Origin: Lentilactobacillus diolivorans DSM 14421
GTDB lineage: Bacteria; Bacillota; Bacilli; Lactobacillales; Lactobacillaceae
DNA length: 64,000 nt
NCBI RefSeq assembly: GCF_001434255.1
Contig: NZ_AZEY01000079.1
Location: 112,292-176,291, forward strand
Direction: 5' to 3'
A model generated the notes under the pieces. The model was not told where the DNA came from and ran no database searches. It was given only the letters and a program-made list of their open reading frames with translations. Shown one piece after another: positions 33,958 to 42,068 of this stretch; the first letter of the stretch is position 1; every line of letters begins with the position of its first letter. The translations under genes were made by a program, and so were the position numbers.

Positions 33958-34503
33958 CTATTTAGACTGCTGATTGAAGGTGACATTGATAATTTTGGGA
34001 ACTGCTTTATTAATGATTTTGGCAGGATTTCCCACTGCGGTTGCATTCGCCGGAACGTCTGACAACACGACCGCACCAGCGCCGATCCTGCTGGCCTCAC
34101 CGACAGTAATGGTACCTAGAAGTTGGGCATTTGCACCAATAAAAGCACCACGTTTGATGTGGGGATGCCGGCGGCCGTTAACCGGTCGTCGAGCGCCAAG
34201 GGTCACGCCGTGTAAAATCGTGACGTCGTCTTCAATGACCGCTGTGGCACCAATAACGACGCCAATACCATGATCGATAAAGACTCGTTTGCCAATTTTG
34301 GCTTCCGGTGCAATTGCAATTCCGGTTCGCCGGGTACTGAATTGGCTGATCAAACTTGCCAAGGTGTAATGATGTCGGTCAGCTAAAAAGTGGGCAATTC
34401 GATACCAGAACAGGGCGTGGATACCAGGATATGTCAATAGAATTTCGATTAGACTATGGGCTGCCGGATCACGCTTCAGAATGGACCGTGCTGTTTGAAA
34501 CAT
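33958..34503 (-). CDS. cysE: Serine O-acetyltransferase
   Basis: The 181-aa left-handed beta-helix acetyltransferase has DPAAHSLIEILLTYPGIHALFWYRIAHFL, FIDHGIGVVIGATAVIEDDV with the catalytic Asp-His, LHGVTLGARR and RHPHIKRGAFIGANAQLLG. It makes O-acetylserine for CysK. The start at 34503 follows AAGGGAG; the frame extends upstream to 34536 without an SD. The gene overlaps the end of the cystathionine lyase gene by 35 nt, so it is translated from the same cysK-cgl-cysE mRNA. The N-terminal helical domain is shorter than in enteric CysE, as is usual in Firmicutes. Confidence 0.92.
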   Translation of the reverse strand: MFQTARSILKRDPAAHSLIEILLTYPGIHALFWYRIAHFLADRHHYTLASLISQFSTRRTGIAIAPEAKIGKRVFIDHGIGVVIGATAVIEDDVTILHGVTLGARRPVNGRRHPHIKRGAFIGANAQLLGTITVGEASRIGAGAVVLSDVPANATAVGNPAKIINKAVPKIINVTFNQQSK

Positions 34504-35653
34504 TATTTTTGCTCCCTTGCAGGTTCTGGAATCCACGTTCCAAATCGGTTAATAAATCTTTTTGATCTTCAACGCCAACTGAAAGGCGAATTAACTCGTC
34601 CTGAATGCCATTTTTTAAACGGATATCGCGAGGAATTGAGCCGTGGGTCATTAATGCTGGAATCTCAATGAGACTTTCAAGAGCCCCAAGGCTTTCCGCT
34701 AATGTGATGACCTGGAGTTCTTCGACGAAGGCTTTGGGATCGAGTCCTGGTTGTAATTCAAATGAGATCATAGCACCAAACCCATTCATTTGTTTTCTGG
34801 CAACGTCATAATCCGGATTCTCCGGATCACCTGGGAAGTAAATTTTACTGACCAGCGGTTGATTGGCTAAGTAGTGAAAGATGGCTTCGGCATTTGCTAA
34901 ATGGGCTCGCATTCGTAGTGAGAGGGTCTTCATCCCTCGTTGAAGCAGCCAACTTTCTTGAGGGGCCAAGATACCACCGATGGCGTTTTGCAAATAGCCA
35001 ACTTTTTCGGCTAATTCAGCATCTTTTGTTACGACTAAACCGGCGATGACATCGCTATGGCCTCCCAAGTACTTGGATGCACTGTGTAAAACAATGTCGA
35101 CACCAAATTCAAGGGGCCGTTGGACATAGGGAGAAGCAAAGGTGTTATCAATGATACTGAGGATGTTGTGCGCTTTAGCAATGTCCGCAACCGCTTTGAT
35201 ATCTGTGACCCGCAGCAGTGGATTGGTTGGCGTCTCCAAATAAATAGCTTTGGTTGCTGGTGTAATGGCTGCTTCAACTGCATTGAGATCACGGGTATCA
35301 ACAACTGTAAATGTCATGCCAAATCGTTTTAAGACGGCATCAATCAGACGGAAAGTACCACCATAGACGTCGTTGCCAACCACAAAATGATCGCCGGCAG
35401 AGAACAGGGAAAAAACGGTGTCGATAGCAGCTGATCCAGAAGCGAAGGCAAATCCGGCCACGCCGCCTTCAAGATCGGCAATTAATTTTTCAACAGCTTC
35501 ACGGGTGGGGTTACCAGAACGTGAATATTCATACTTGTTTTGACCAATTTTTTGTTGGTGAAAGGTTGATGCCATGTAAATCGGGATTGAAGTGGCTCCG
35601 GTTACTTTGTCTTCACTAATGCCACCGTGTAATAATTTAGTATCAAATTCCAT
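34469..35653 (-). CDS. Cystathionine gamma-lyase/gamma-synthase type PLP enzyme
   Basis: The 394-aa Cys/Met-metabolism PLP enzyme has FDTKLLHGG, SIPIYMASTFHQ, YEYSRSGNPTREAVE, FASGSAAID, YGGTFRLID, LETPTNPLLRVTDI, DNTFASPYVQRPLEFG, the PLP Lys in SASKYLGGHSD, and MTHGSIP. Sequence alone does not separate cystathionine gamma-lyase, gamma-synthase and homocysteine gamma-lyase. Its place between cysK and cysE, under an apparent cysteine attenuator, favours cysteine formation by reverse transsulfuration (CGL). It lies 71 bp downstream of cysK. Confidence 0.88.
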   Translation of the reverse strand: MEFDTKLLHGGISEDKVTGATSIPIYMASTFHQQKIGQNKYEYSRSGNPTREAVEKLIADLEGGVAGFAFASGSAAIDTVFSLFSAGDHFVVGNDVYGGTFRLIDAVLKRFGMTFTVVDTRDLNAVEAAITPATKAIYLETPTNPLLRVTDIKAVADIAKAHNILSIIDNTFASPYVQRPLEFGVDIVLHSASKYLGGHSDVIAGLVVTKDAELAEKVGYLQNAIGGILAPQESWLLQRGMKTLSLRMRAHLANAEAIFHYLANQPLVSKIYFPGDPENPDYDVARKQMNGFGAMISFELQPGLDPKAFVEELQVITLAESLGALESLIEIPALMTHGSIPRDIRLKNGIQDELIRLSVGVEDQKDLLTDLERGFQNLQGSKNNVSNSTVHSEA

Positions 35654-35724
35654 ATCAGTTACCTCGCTATTTTTATTGTTGTATTTGAATTGAGAAGCAG
35701 GTGATTTTTGTGGTAAGTTGCTTG

Positions 35725-36666
35725 CTAACGGGAAACCATTTCTGTAGATTGTTCGTTCGGACTATAAATGTGCTCACTCATGTAACGCTCGCTACTATCG
35801 GGAAAAACTGTCACAATGGTACTGTTCTCAGGCAATTCTTTCGCGATCTTTAAGCTGGCTGCTAAAGCCGCACCACTGGAACTGCCGATAAATAGACCCT
35901 GGTTTTCAGCCATTTGACGAACTTGTTTGAAAGCATCGTCATCTGAAATCGTTAATGTTTGGTCAATTTCGACGTTTTTAAAAAATGGTGGTACAAATTC
36001 GACGCCAATGCCTTCTGTCCGATGTGAATGGGCGGGACCACCATTTAGGATTGATCCCTCTGGTTCAACAACAATTGTTTGCGTCTGTGAATGATGTTCC
36101 TTAAGATACTTTGCAATGCCGGCAAATGTGCCACCGCTACCGGCACCAGCAACAAAGGCATCGATTGGTCTGTCAAGATCTGCAAGCAACTCTGGTGCCA
36201 ATGTGTGATAGTAGGTGGCTGGATTGGCGGGGTTCTCAAATTGCATTGGGACAAAACTGTTTGGCGTATTCGCTTCAACTTCACGAGCTTTTTTAATGGC
36301 GCCTTTAATTCCTTCGGCGGATGGTGTGTTGATTAATTGGGCACCGAGCGCCTTCATCAGGGTTTGTTTCTCGTAACTAAATTTCTCTGGAACGACTAAA
36401 ATAGTTTTTAAATGATACTGCTGGGCTGCTAGCGCAACACCGATCCCGGTATTACCAGCGGTTGGTTCAATAATGGTCGTTTGATCATTAATTTTGCCGC
36501 GGTTAAAACCATCTTGGATTAAATACTGGCCAAGCCGATCTTTAATGCTACCGCCGGGATTAAACATCTCAAGCTTGGCATAAATATGGCTATGGTTGGG
36601 AACGTTAATTTGTAAGTCGATTAACGGTGTATCACCAATTAATTGTGAGACAGATTTGATTATCAT
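35725..36666 (-). CDS. cysK: Cysteine synthase or cystathionine beta-synthase-like enzyme
   Basis: The 313-aa fold-II PLP enzyme has [25 protein letters not shown] with the PLP Lys, [43 protein letters not shown] and [10 protein letters not shown]. It joins a sulfur donor to O-acetylserine, or serine to homocysteine when acting as CBS. Linkage to cgl suggests the latter is possible (MccA-like). The start at 36666 follows AGAGGA; eight more codons upstream lack an SD. It is the first gene of the operon; promoter, leader peptide and terminator lie within 36708-36945. Confidence 0.9.
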   Translation of the reverse strand: MIIKSVSQLIGDTPLIDLQINVPNHSHIYAKLEMFNPGGSIKDRLGQYLIQDGFNRGKINDQTTIIEPTAGNTGIGVALAAQQYHLKTILVVPEKFSYEKQTLMKALGAQLINTPSAEGIKGAIKKAREVEANTPNSFVPMQFENPANPATYYHTLAPELLADLDRPIDAFVAGAGSGGTFAGIAKYLKEHHSQTQTIVVEPEGSILNGGPAHSHRTEGIGVEFVPPFFKNVEIDQTLTISDDDAFKQVRQMAENQGLFIGSSSGAALAASLKIAKELPENSTIVTVFPDSSERYMSEHIYSPNEQSTEMVSR

Positions 36667-36707
36667 GATTTTTTTCCTCTCTTTGGTCATTGCTAAATTT
36701 TAGATAG

Positions 36708-36747
36708 AAAAAGGGCGCGAAAATTCGTAATGAATTCTCGCGCCCTT
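36708..36747 (-). terminator. Attenuator terminator before cysK
   Basis: On the minus strand AAGGGCGCGAGAATTC pairs with GAATTTTCGCGCCCTT around ATTAC, followed by T5. Its 5' arm CCAAGGGCGCG (36739-36749) can instead pair over 11 bp (with G-U pairs) with CGCGTTTTTGG (36831-36841) inside the leader ORF, giving an antiterminator. Confidence 0.85.
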
Positions 36748-36812
36748 GGTCAATTCAAGCCCTGAATGGGCATTGAATTTTTTAGGTCGTTATCCCTTAA
36801 AAAATGTCAATG

Positions 36813-36887
36813 CTAACAGGCCGAACATCGCCAAAAACGCGTTGTTCGACAACAGCTATTGATTGCATTAGACATAAAATAGGTCAT
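36813..36887 (-). CDS. Cysteine-rich leader peptide of the cysK operon
   Basis: This 24-codon ORF starts MTYFMSNAIN and holds Cys codons at 12, 13, 21 and 24 (SCC, WRCSAC), the last sense codon being Cys. GGAGG lies 8 nt before the ATG, and a TTGACA-N17-TATAGT promoter starts the transcript about 20 nt upstream. Downstream come a hairpin (AATTCAATGCCC with GGGCTTGAATT) and the terminator before cysK. By analogy with amino-acid biosynthetic leaders, stalling at Cys12-Cys13 when Cys-tRNA is scarce would free CGCGTTTTTGG for antitermination. Nothing suggests a role for the peptide itself. Confidence 0.8.
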   Translation of the reverse strand: MTYFMSNAINSCCRTTRFWRCSAC

Positions 36888-36916
36888 AAACGACACCTCC
36901 GTAATTTGTTGTCCAA

Positions 36917-36945
36917 ACTATACTCAACATTTTTTAATTTGTCAA
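36917..36945 (-). promoter_or_regulatory. Promoter of the cysK operon leader
   Basis: On the minus strand, -35 TTGACA (36940-36945), a 17-nt spacer and -10 TATAGT (36917-36922). Confidence 0.85.
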
Positions 36946-37049
36946 CGACTTTTTTCATAAACGGTTTTTAAAATCTGGACTTTTCCTATAACTCCTAGGG
37001 AAATTGCTATGAATAAAGACATTTATCCAAAAAAGAGTCATAGAAGTAT

Positions 37050-37078
37050 TTGACATTTTTTCATGAAATATTCATAAT
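37050..37078 (+). promoter_or_regulatory. Promoter of the second T-box leader
   Basis: -35 TTGACA (37050-37055) and -10 CATAAT (37073-37078) are 17 nt apart. Confidence 0.75.
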
Positions 37079-37084
37079 AAAATT

Positions 37085-37318
37085 ATATTAAATAAAGATG
37101 AGTAGCTGTTTTTCCTATTTCAGAGAAGCATTGGGTGGCTGAAAGATGCAATGGGGAATTTAGCGAATATGGTCTTTATGGATAATTAATAAAAATAATC
37201 ATTAACTTCGCGAGCTGCGCGTTATCACACAATGAGTGGGTGCAAATGCATTCAGTAAGGTGGTACCACGGCAACGTCGTCCTTTATCAAACTGTAAATA
37301 GTTTGATAAGGGACTTTT
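37085..37318 (+). ncRNA. T-box riboswitch (probable Met specifier) before an FAD oxidase
   Basis: Stem I begins GATGAGTAGCTG with AGTA and has the GGGTGGCTGAAAGATG apical segment. The specifier loop is GAATATGGTC, with ATG at 37169-37171, the same form as in the luxS leader. The T-box AAGGTGGTACCACGG spans 37257-37271. The terminator CCTTTATCAAACT..AGTTTGATAAGG ends in T5 (37279-37319). TAT (Tyr) is the alternative specifier reading. Confidence 0.85.
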
Positions 37319-37343
37319 TATTTACGAAAGGACGAGATAAGAA

Positions 37344-38711
37344 ATGGCAACAGTTATTGACGAATTAACAATTCCAGATGGTCGGATTATTACCGACGCA
37401 CAAGAGGTTCAAAAATTTAGTGGCGATAAATACACTGAAGCAATTGAGGCTGTCAATCAGCCGTTGGCAGTTGTTGAAGCTCAAAGCACTGCCGATGTTC
37501 AAGCAGCTGTCAGGTTTGCTAACGCGCATCGAATTCCAGTGACTGCGCGGGCTGCAGCAACTTCAATTGTGAATGGGTCAGCAGCTGAAAAAGATGGATT
37601 GATTATTGACTTGAATCAGCTGAATAAAATTTTGGAAATCAATATTCCTAATCAATATGCCGTGGTTCAAGCAGGCGTAATTAATTCTGATTTGGATAAT
37701 GAAGCTCGAAAACAAGGGTATTTCTTTTCACCTGATCCTGGTTCAAAGCCAATTAGTTCAGTTGGCGGCAATATCGCGACTAACGCTGGTGGCATGAGTT
37801 CACTAAAGTACGGCACGACAAAACAGTCAGTAATTGGTTTGAAAGTTGTTTTGGCTGATGGCACGGTCGTTGAGACAGGTGGTAAAACATTCAAGAACAA
37901 CGCGCCATATGATTTAACCGACTTGTTTGTCGGTTCAGAGGGAACGCTGGGGATTATTGTCGAAGCGACTGTTAAATTACTGCCAGTTCCATTTGGCAAT
38001 CCCGTAACCGGCCTTGCAACGTTTGCCAACATGAAGCAGCTAAGTGTAGGGGTTCAGAATATTTCCGGAAGTGGTTTGTATCCTTCAATGATGGAGGCCC
38101 TTAATAAGACTTCGATTGAAGCATTGGATCGTTTGGAACATTCAGATCTTGGTCAGGGCGGAGCTGAATCGCTATTGATTTTCCAACTGGATGTTGCACC
38201 GGCCGGGGCTTTGGATGCGCTTAAAAAGATCTTAAAGAGTTCAGGGGCGTTAAGAGTTAATGTTACTGATGATCCTGATTATGCTAAGAAAATCATCAAA
38301 ATTCGTCAAGACTACTATCAAGCCGAAGCAGCATACGGGCGATTAATTGTTGAAGACGTAGCTGTGCCACTCTCAAAATTACCTGATTTAGCAGAGTTCG
38401 TTGAAAATCTAAAGTTTTCATCCAACGTGACGGCGTTTTTGGGTGGTCATGCAGGTGATGGTAATTTTCACCCAAACTTTGCGGTGTCAAAGGAGTTGGA
38501 CCAGACGCCTGATGATGTTAATGACGCGATTAATCAAATCTTTAAATATGTTCAATCAATTGGCGGGACAATTTCCGCGGAACATGGTATTGGCGATTTG
38601 AAAGAGAAGTGGGTATTACCACAGTTGGGTCAGAACTTGGTGGCTTTACAGAAGAAAGTTAAATTGACGTTTGATCCCAATAACGTGCTGAACCCCGATC
38701 GAAAATTATAA
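37344..38711 (+). CDS. FAD-linked 2-hydroxyacid oxidase/dehydrogenase (GlcD/D-lactate dehydrogenase type)
   Basis: The 455-aa protein has an N-terminal FAD-binding PCMH domain (residues about 35-215; VTARAAATSIVNGSA, SVGGNIATNAGGMSSLKYG, GSEGTLGIIVEATVKL) and a C-terminal FAD-oxidase domain (HAGDGNFHPNFAV, SAEHGIGDLKEKW). Such enzymes oxidise D-2-hydroxyacids to 2-oxoacids. The T-box upstream links it to amino acid shortage. With a Met specifier, a D-2-hydroxy-4-methylthiobutanoate dehydrogenase feeding methionine salvage is an attractive inference. SD AAAGGACGAG precedes the ATG. It is a single gene. Confidence 0.85.
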   Translation: MATVIDELTIPDGRIITDAQEVQKFSGDKYTEAIEAVNQPLAVVEAQSTADVQAAVRFANAHRIPVTARAAATSIVNGSAAEKDGLIIDLNQLNKILEINIPNQYAVVQAGVINSDLDNEARKQGYFFSPDPGSKPISSVGGNIATNAGGMSSLKYGTTKQSVIGLKVVLADGTVVETGGKTFKNNAPYDLTDLFVGSEGTLGIIVEATVKLLPVPFGNPVTGLATFANMKQLSVGVQNISGSGLYPSMMEALNKTSIEALDRLEHSDLGQGGAESLLIFQLDVAPAGALDALKKILKSSGALRVNVTDDPDYAKKIIKIRQDYYQAEAAYGRLIVEDVAVPLSKLPDLAEFVENLKFSSNVTAFLGGHAGDGNFHPNFAVSKELDQTPDDVNDAINQIFKYVQSIGGTISAEHGIGDLKEKWVLPQLGQNLVALQKKVKLTFDPNNVLNPDRKL

Positions 38712-38808
38712 GATATGCTTAATTTTGATTAAAAAATTGTGACGAGTATTGGTCATTTTGAACTACTGGTTTATCATGTGACAAAATATAGGTGTAGGGC
38801 TAAACAGA

Positions 38809-38916
38809 GCGGAATAAAAGGCGCTTAACTACTGGAGTGTAGTCGGATTATCTGAATATTCTGAACGGAATAGTTGGATAATTCGGTTACACGGCCGGAA
38901 GTTGCCTTTTATCCCG
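38809..38916 (-). repeat. Long-hairpin repeat element, copy D
   Basis: Outer GCGG.ATAAAAGGC pairs with GCCTTTTAT.CCGC, AACT with AGTT, and CGGATTATC with GATAATTCGG. The apex is ATATTCTGAACGGAATAGT. It has the CGGCCGGAAGTTGCC segment shared with the other copies. It lies 98 bp past the FAD-oxidase gene. A terminator-like hairpin (38952-38990) follows, in the same order as at 48.3 kb. Confidence 0.7.
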
Positions 38917-38951
38917 CGTTTTTGCTTGGCAACAATCGTGTATACACTAAC

Positions 38952-38990
38952 AGAGGCTGGGCAAAATGACTATTGTCCCAACCTTTCTTT
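38952..38990 (+). terminator. Terminator-like hairpin with the GGGCAAAA core
   Basis: AGAGGCTGGGCAAAATGAC pairs with TATTGTCCCAACCTTT and is followed by CTTTT. It may end transcripts from the FAD-oxidase gene. The remaining bases to 39118 hold the -10 TATAAT (39056-39061) of the regulator gene. Confidence 0.6.
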
Positions 38991-39118
38991 TGGGCAATTG
39001 TGACAAGCTTAAACTATTCCAAATGTTAATATATTTTTATATATAGAAATTTGCTATAATGAGCACATAACGAGTATTCGAATTTGAAAAACTGGTCAAG
39101 TGCGAAGGAGCTCAGACA

Positions 39119-40021
39119 ATGAATATTGAAAAGTTTGTTCAGCGAAGAAAAAAATTAGGATATTCTCAAAGCGAGCTTGCCAAGGGAATTTGTACTCAGG
39201 CAACGATTAGTAAATTTGAGAATAACGGCAAAATGATTTCAACCAAAATTTTAACACAACTATGTCAACGATTAGGCATATCCTTAAGTGATATCTTTCC
39301 AAGCGCTGCTGAGGGGGATGCACAAGTTCGTGAAGATTTGCGAAAAGCAGAATTCGATTTAATTACGACTGAATACGATGAAGCACAACAGATCTTACAG
39401 GCAATTTCAATTGATAAAATGGAAATTGATCATACAAAAATGGAATATTTATTTATCAAGGGCTATTTATTGGCTTTAAGTGACGCAAACATTGATGAAG
39501 CTATTTTTTGTTTTGACCAAATTTTGAATGGGTATGATGAAAGCCATAGTACCATTTATTCTCAATTGGCATATGTTGGTATGGGGATTTCTTATGAACA
39601 TGCGGGAAACGTCGATAAAGCGGCCTTTTATTTTTCGAAAATGCCTGAACGATTAAAGAAGGCATCGTATGCTGATATTGACACGACGTGGAAGGTCTTG
39701 ACGATGTTATTTTATACAGGCCATTTTTATGCTGCACAGCAGGATTTAGTGACCAGTGATGCGTTGCTAAGGGCTTTAATCGAGGTGAGTTCGAAGCAAC
39801 ACGTTACTTTTTATGTTGCACGGGCTCAGTATCAATTGGCCTTGAACTTGATTGCTCAAAAGACTGACTTTAAAATGATTCGTGAGGCATTAAACGATGC
39901 TTATGCTTTTGCTAAATTCAATCATAATACGAAGTTGATTGACAAGATTAACCAAATTTATTCCAAATATAGATTGGATACAAATAGGAAGCCACATAGT
40001 GAGTTTAAAAATAGAACGTAA
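39119..40021 (+). CDS. Rgg/MutR-type transcriptional regulator (HTH plus TPR-like helices)
   Basis: The 300-aa protein has an XRE helix-turn-helix at residues 5-60 (RRKKLGYSQSELAKGICTQATISKFEN) and an all-helical C-terminal domain with TPR-like repeats (FIKGYLLALSDANIDEAIFCFDQIL, GMGISYEHAGNVDKAAFYFSKMPE). This is the build of Rgg/PlcR-family regulators, some of which bind short peptides. No hydrophobic pheromone gene with a good ribosome site is evident next to it, so the ligand and target are unknown. SD AAGGAG lies before the ATG. It stands alone. Confidence 0.8.
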   Translation: MNIEKFVQRRKKLGYSQSELAKGICTQATISKFENNGKMISTKILTQLCQRLGISLSDIFPSAAEGDAQVREDLRKAEFDLITTEYDEAQQILQAISIDKMEIDHTKMEYLFIKGYLLALSDANIDEAIFCFDQILNGYDESHSTIYSQLAYVGMGISYEHAGNVDKAAFYFSKMPERLKKASYADIDTTWKVLTMLFYTGHFYAAQQDLVTSDALLRALIEVSSKQHVTFYVARAQYQLALNLIAQKTDFKMIREALNDAYAFAKFNHNTKLIDKINQIYSKYRLDTNRKPHSEFKNRT

Positions 40022-40283
40022 TGATTAAGTGGGAAGCAACTGTGGCTATCGGATATGGTGTATAGGCCACATTGCCAGTTGCGATTGGCAAAGATTGAAC
40101 AAACGTCGAAAAATTAAAGCTTTGTAGGTACCTCACCTGGTTGAAAATGATTTTTTATCTGATGATATTCAGCAATTCCAACGGGAAATGAACGGTTGAG
40201 AAAAATATCATCCTATCCGGCTTTTTGGACCGCAAGCATTATAGATTGAAGCCATAGTCTAACAGGTGGTTTTATGACCATAG
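40022..40283. other. Intergenic region after the Rgg-like gene
   Basis: I see no gene. A 14-codon ORF beginning MIFYLMIFSN (near 40150) has pheromone-like hydrophobicity but no ribosome site. Confidence 0.3.
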
Positions 40284-40336
40284 CAAAGAAAGCATCTCAT
40301 TATTCCATAGCAAGGAATAATGAGATGCTTTCTTTG
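40284..40336. repeat. Perfect 23-bp hairpin, apex-only relative of the long-hairpin family (copy F)
   Basis: CAAAGAAAGCATCTCATTATTCC pairs perfectly with its complement around ATAGCAA. The apex ATTCC-N7-GGAAT and the 3' flank GAGAGCTAACC resemble the long-hairpin copies, but the outer stem is degenerate. It lies between convergent genes and may act as a terminator. Confidence 0.6.
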
Positions 40337-40373
40337 TATTTTGAGAGCTAACCCAGCCGTTTACCTCATCGTT

Positions 40374-41258
40374 TTACTTTGTTAAATACAATCGCCTAAG
40401 CTTCTGGATGTCCGTTTTGGTTAGTCTCATTTTTATCTTTAAATAATGTTTGATAGATCCATACTTTTGATCAATTGCCGTATAGGCCGCAGTCAGGTAC
40501 GAACGGCGGGCGGTTCTGGATCTTTTGAGGTTCGCCAAAACATTTCTGTTATGAGTCACTTTTTTCATCGCAATGATTTCTTTATGGGTTGTCTTCTTTA
40601 ATGCTTGATTTGATTGGAGATAGTTTTTCATGATAGTGGTTTTTCTAACACCCAAACTTGAGAGAATCAACATCGTTGCAATGCCGGTCCGATCTTTCCC
40701 GTAAGTACAGTGGTAAAGAACGGCACCGTGATTTTGCTGCAGCAGGCGTTTAAACATTGCCTGATAGGCCTTGATGCTGTGTTCATTGGTAACCATTTTC
40801 TGGTAAAAAAGCGTCATGTTATTGGGGTGTTTTAAAGCTAACTGGTTAGCATATTGTCGTTGAGTATGGACACCAAAGTTGGGGTCGGGCATGACACTAA
40901 GGCGGTGGTAAGTGACATGAGGAATTTTCTTATCCGGTTGCTGGTGTGCCTCGCCGGCTGATCTGAAATCAAGGTCAACGATTAGGTGATGCTGTTGAGT
41001 TAACCGCCACTTATCATGGCTGGAAAGGGCGCTAAGGGCATCGGATCGGATGAGTCGGTTCTGTTTGATATACCGATTATCTTTAGTTTGAATGCCACCG
41101 AGGTCAAAGGTATTGGCTGTTCCCGAAAGTTTAATCTCAGTACCGTTAATTTTAGAATTTGATTGATTGGCGCTGACTAGGCTGACAATCAGCAGGCTCG
41201 CGATTATTTCAGCAATGATGGTTAAGCCGATTTGGTTAATGCGTTTGGTTAAATTCAA
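40374..41258 (-). CDS. Membrane-anchored or secreted tyrosine-protein phosphatase
   Basis: The 294-aa protein has an N-terminal hydrophobic segment (IGLTIIAEIIASLLIVSLVSA) and a PTP domain of the Lmo1800/LipA type: NTFDLGGIQTKDNRY, VDLDFRSAGE and the active-site loop HCTYGKDRTG (Cys nucleophile, Arg). Export is likely. Such enzymes hydrolyse phosphotyrosine and sometimes phosphoinositides. A TTG start at 41258 is used because GGGGGGAAG lies 6 nt upstream; the frame extends to another TTG at 41276 that would overlap the SD. It stands alone. Confidence 0.82.
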   Translation of the reverse strand: MNLTKRINQIGLTIIAEIIASLLIVSLVSANQSNSKINGTEIKLSGTANTFDLGGIQTKDNRYIKQNRLIRSDALSALSSHDKWRLTQQHHLIVDLDFRSAGEAHQQPDKKIPHVTYHRLSVMPDPNFGVHTQRQYANQLALKHPNNMTLFYQKMVTNEHSIKAYQAMFKRLLQQNHGAVLYHCTYGKDRTGIATMLILSSLGVRKTTIMKNYLQSNQALKKTTHKEIIAMKKVTHNRNVLANLKRSRTARRSYLTAAYTAIDQKYGSIKHYLKIKMRLTKTDIQKLRRLYLTK

Positions 41259-41358
41259 ATTGACTTCCCCCCACAAAAAAAATAGTCTGCCTAAATTATA
41301 ACTTTTTTAGTAGAAAAGTGGCTTTTTTCTCGTAACTAATCTTTGAAGGGCGAAAATG

Positions 41359-41949
41359 TTAAAGAAATTTACTGATGTGTTCCAAATCAGCTGTGCGTTT
41401 GTTAGCAGATTCGTCCTCGGCGTTGAAATTATGCCAGTGAACATTTTTTAGGCCGATTTTTTTAAAAGTGCCGCGGTAAAGTGCTTTGAGAACCGGATTA
41501 CCATACTTTACTTTGTAAAGAAAGGTTGGGGTTCCAGCAATCGTTAGAATTGTAATCTTAGGATTTTTGGGAAGAACAACCCTTGGATTTGAGGACTGCA
41601 AGCGGTTTTTACTGAGGACTTTGTCAATAAATCCTTTAGTCATGGCTGGCATTAATTCCCACCAGATTGGGAAAACAAAAATGATCTGGTCTGCTTGGAG
41701 AAGTTGATTAAAATAGTGATCAACTTGGGAATTGAGGGATCTTTTGGTTCGCCAATTATTCAAATCTTCGGCATGCATGACGGGATCAAACTTGTCTTGG
41801 TGGAGATCGATGATATCAACGTTAATATTTTTCTGATGGAGGTGATCAATGACCTTTTGTGCAACAGCCGCACTATAACTTCGAAAATGAGGTTGGTTGT
41901 GGCTGGCAGCAAGCGTATAAGGATGGTCAAAAATAAGGATAGTTTTCAT
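41359..41949 (-). CDS. Flavodoxin-fold NAD(P)H:quinone oxidoreductase
   Basis: The 196-aa protein has the NQO2/KefF-type fold: MKTILIFDHPYTLAASHNQPHF binds FMN, then DIIDLHQDKFDPV, QIIFVFPIWWELMPAMTKGFIDKVL and LTIAGTPTFLYKVKYGNPVLKALYRGTF. It reduces quinones or other electrophiles by two electrons. It is divergent from a MarR gene, with shared palindromic sites between them, so induction by quinones or oxidants through that repressor is likely. The start at 41949 (ATG) is preferred over a TTG six bases upstream. Confidence 0.85.
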   Translation of the reverse strand: MKTILIFDHPYTLAASHNQPHFRSYSAAVAQKVIDHLHQKNINVDIIDLHQDKFDPVMHAEDLNNWRTKRSLNSQVDHYFNQLLQADQIIFVFPIWWELMPAMTKGFIDKVLSKNRLQSSNPRVVLPKNPKITILTIAGTPTFLYKVKYGNPVLKALYRGTFKKIGLKNVHWHNFNAEDESANKRTADLEHISKFL

Positions 41950-41996
41950 AAGCAAGATTCTTCTTTCTTGTAAAATGGCTTTGCTCTTTTAATTTT

Positions 41997-42063
41997 ATAT
42001 TCCATGGAATATAATGAGTATAGCAGGCAACTAAAAATTGTCAATAAATATTCCGAGGAATGA
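41997..42063. promoter_or_regulatory. Two palindromic operators between the quinone reductase and MarR genes
   Basis: ATATTCCATGGAATAT (41997-42012) is a perfect 16-bp palindrome overlapping TATAAT (42010-42015). ATATTCCGAGGAATGA (42048-42063) is a near copy 51 bp away that covers the SD of the MarR gene. The arrangement fits autorepression plus control of the divergent gene. Confidence 0.7.
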
Positions 42064-42068
42064 ATAAA

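Noticed and set aside
40145-40195. A 14-codon hydrophobic ORF near the Rgg-like regulator as a possible peptide pheromone
   Set aside because: No SD and no promoter, and the position after the regulator is not the usual divergent arrangement; evidence too thin.
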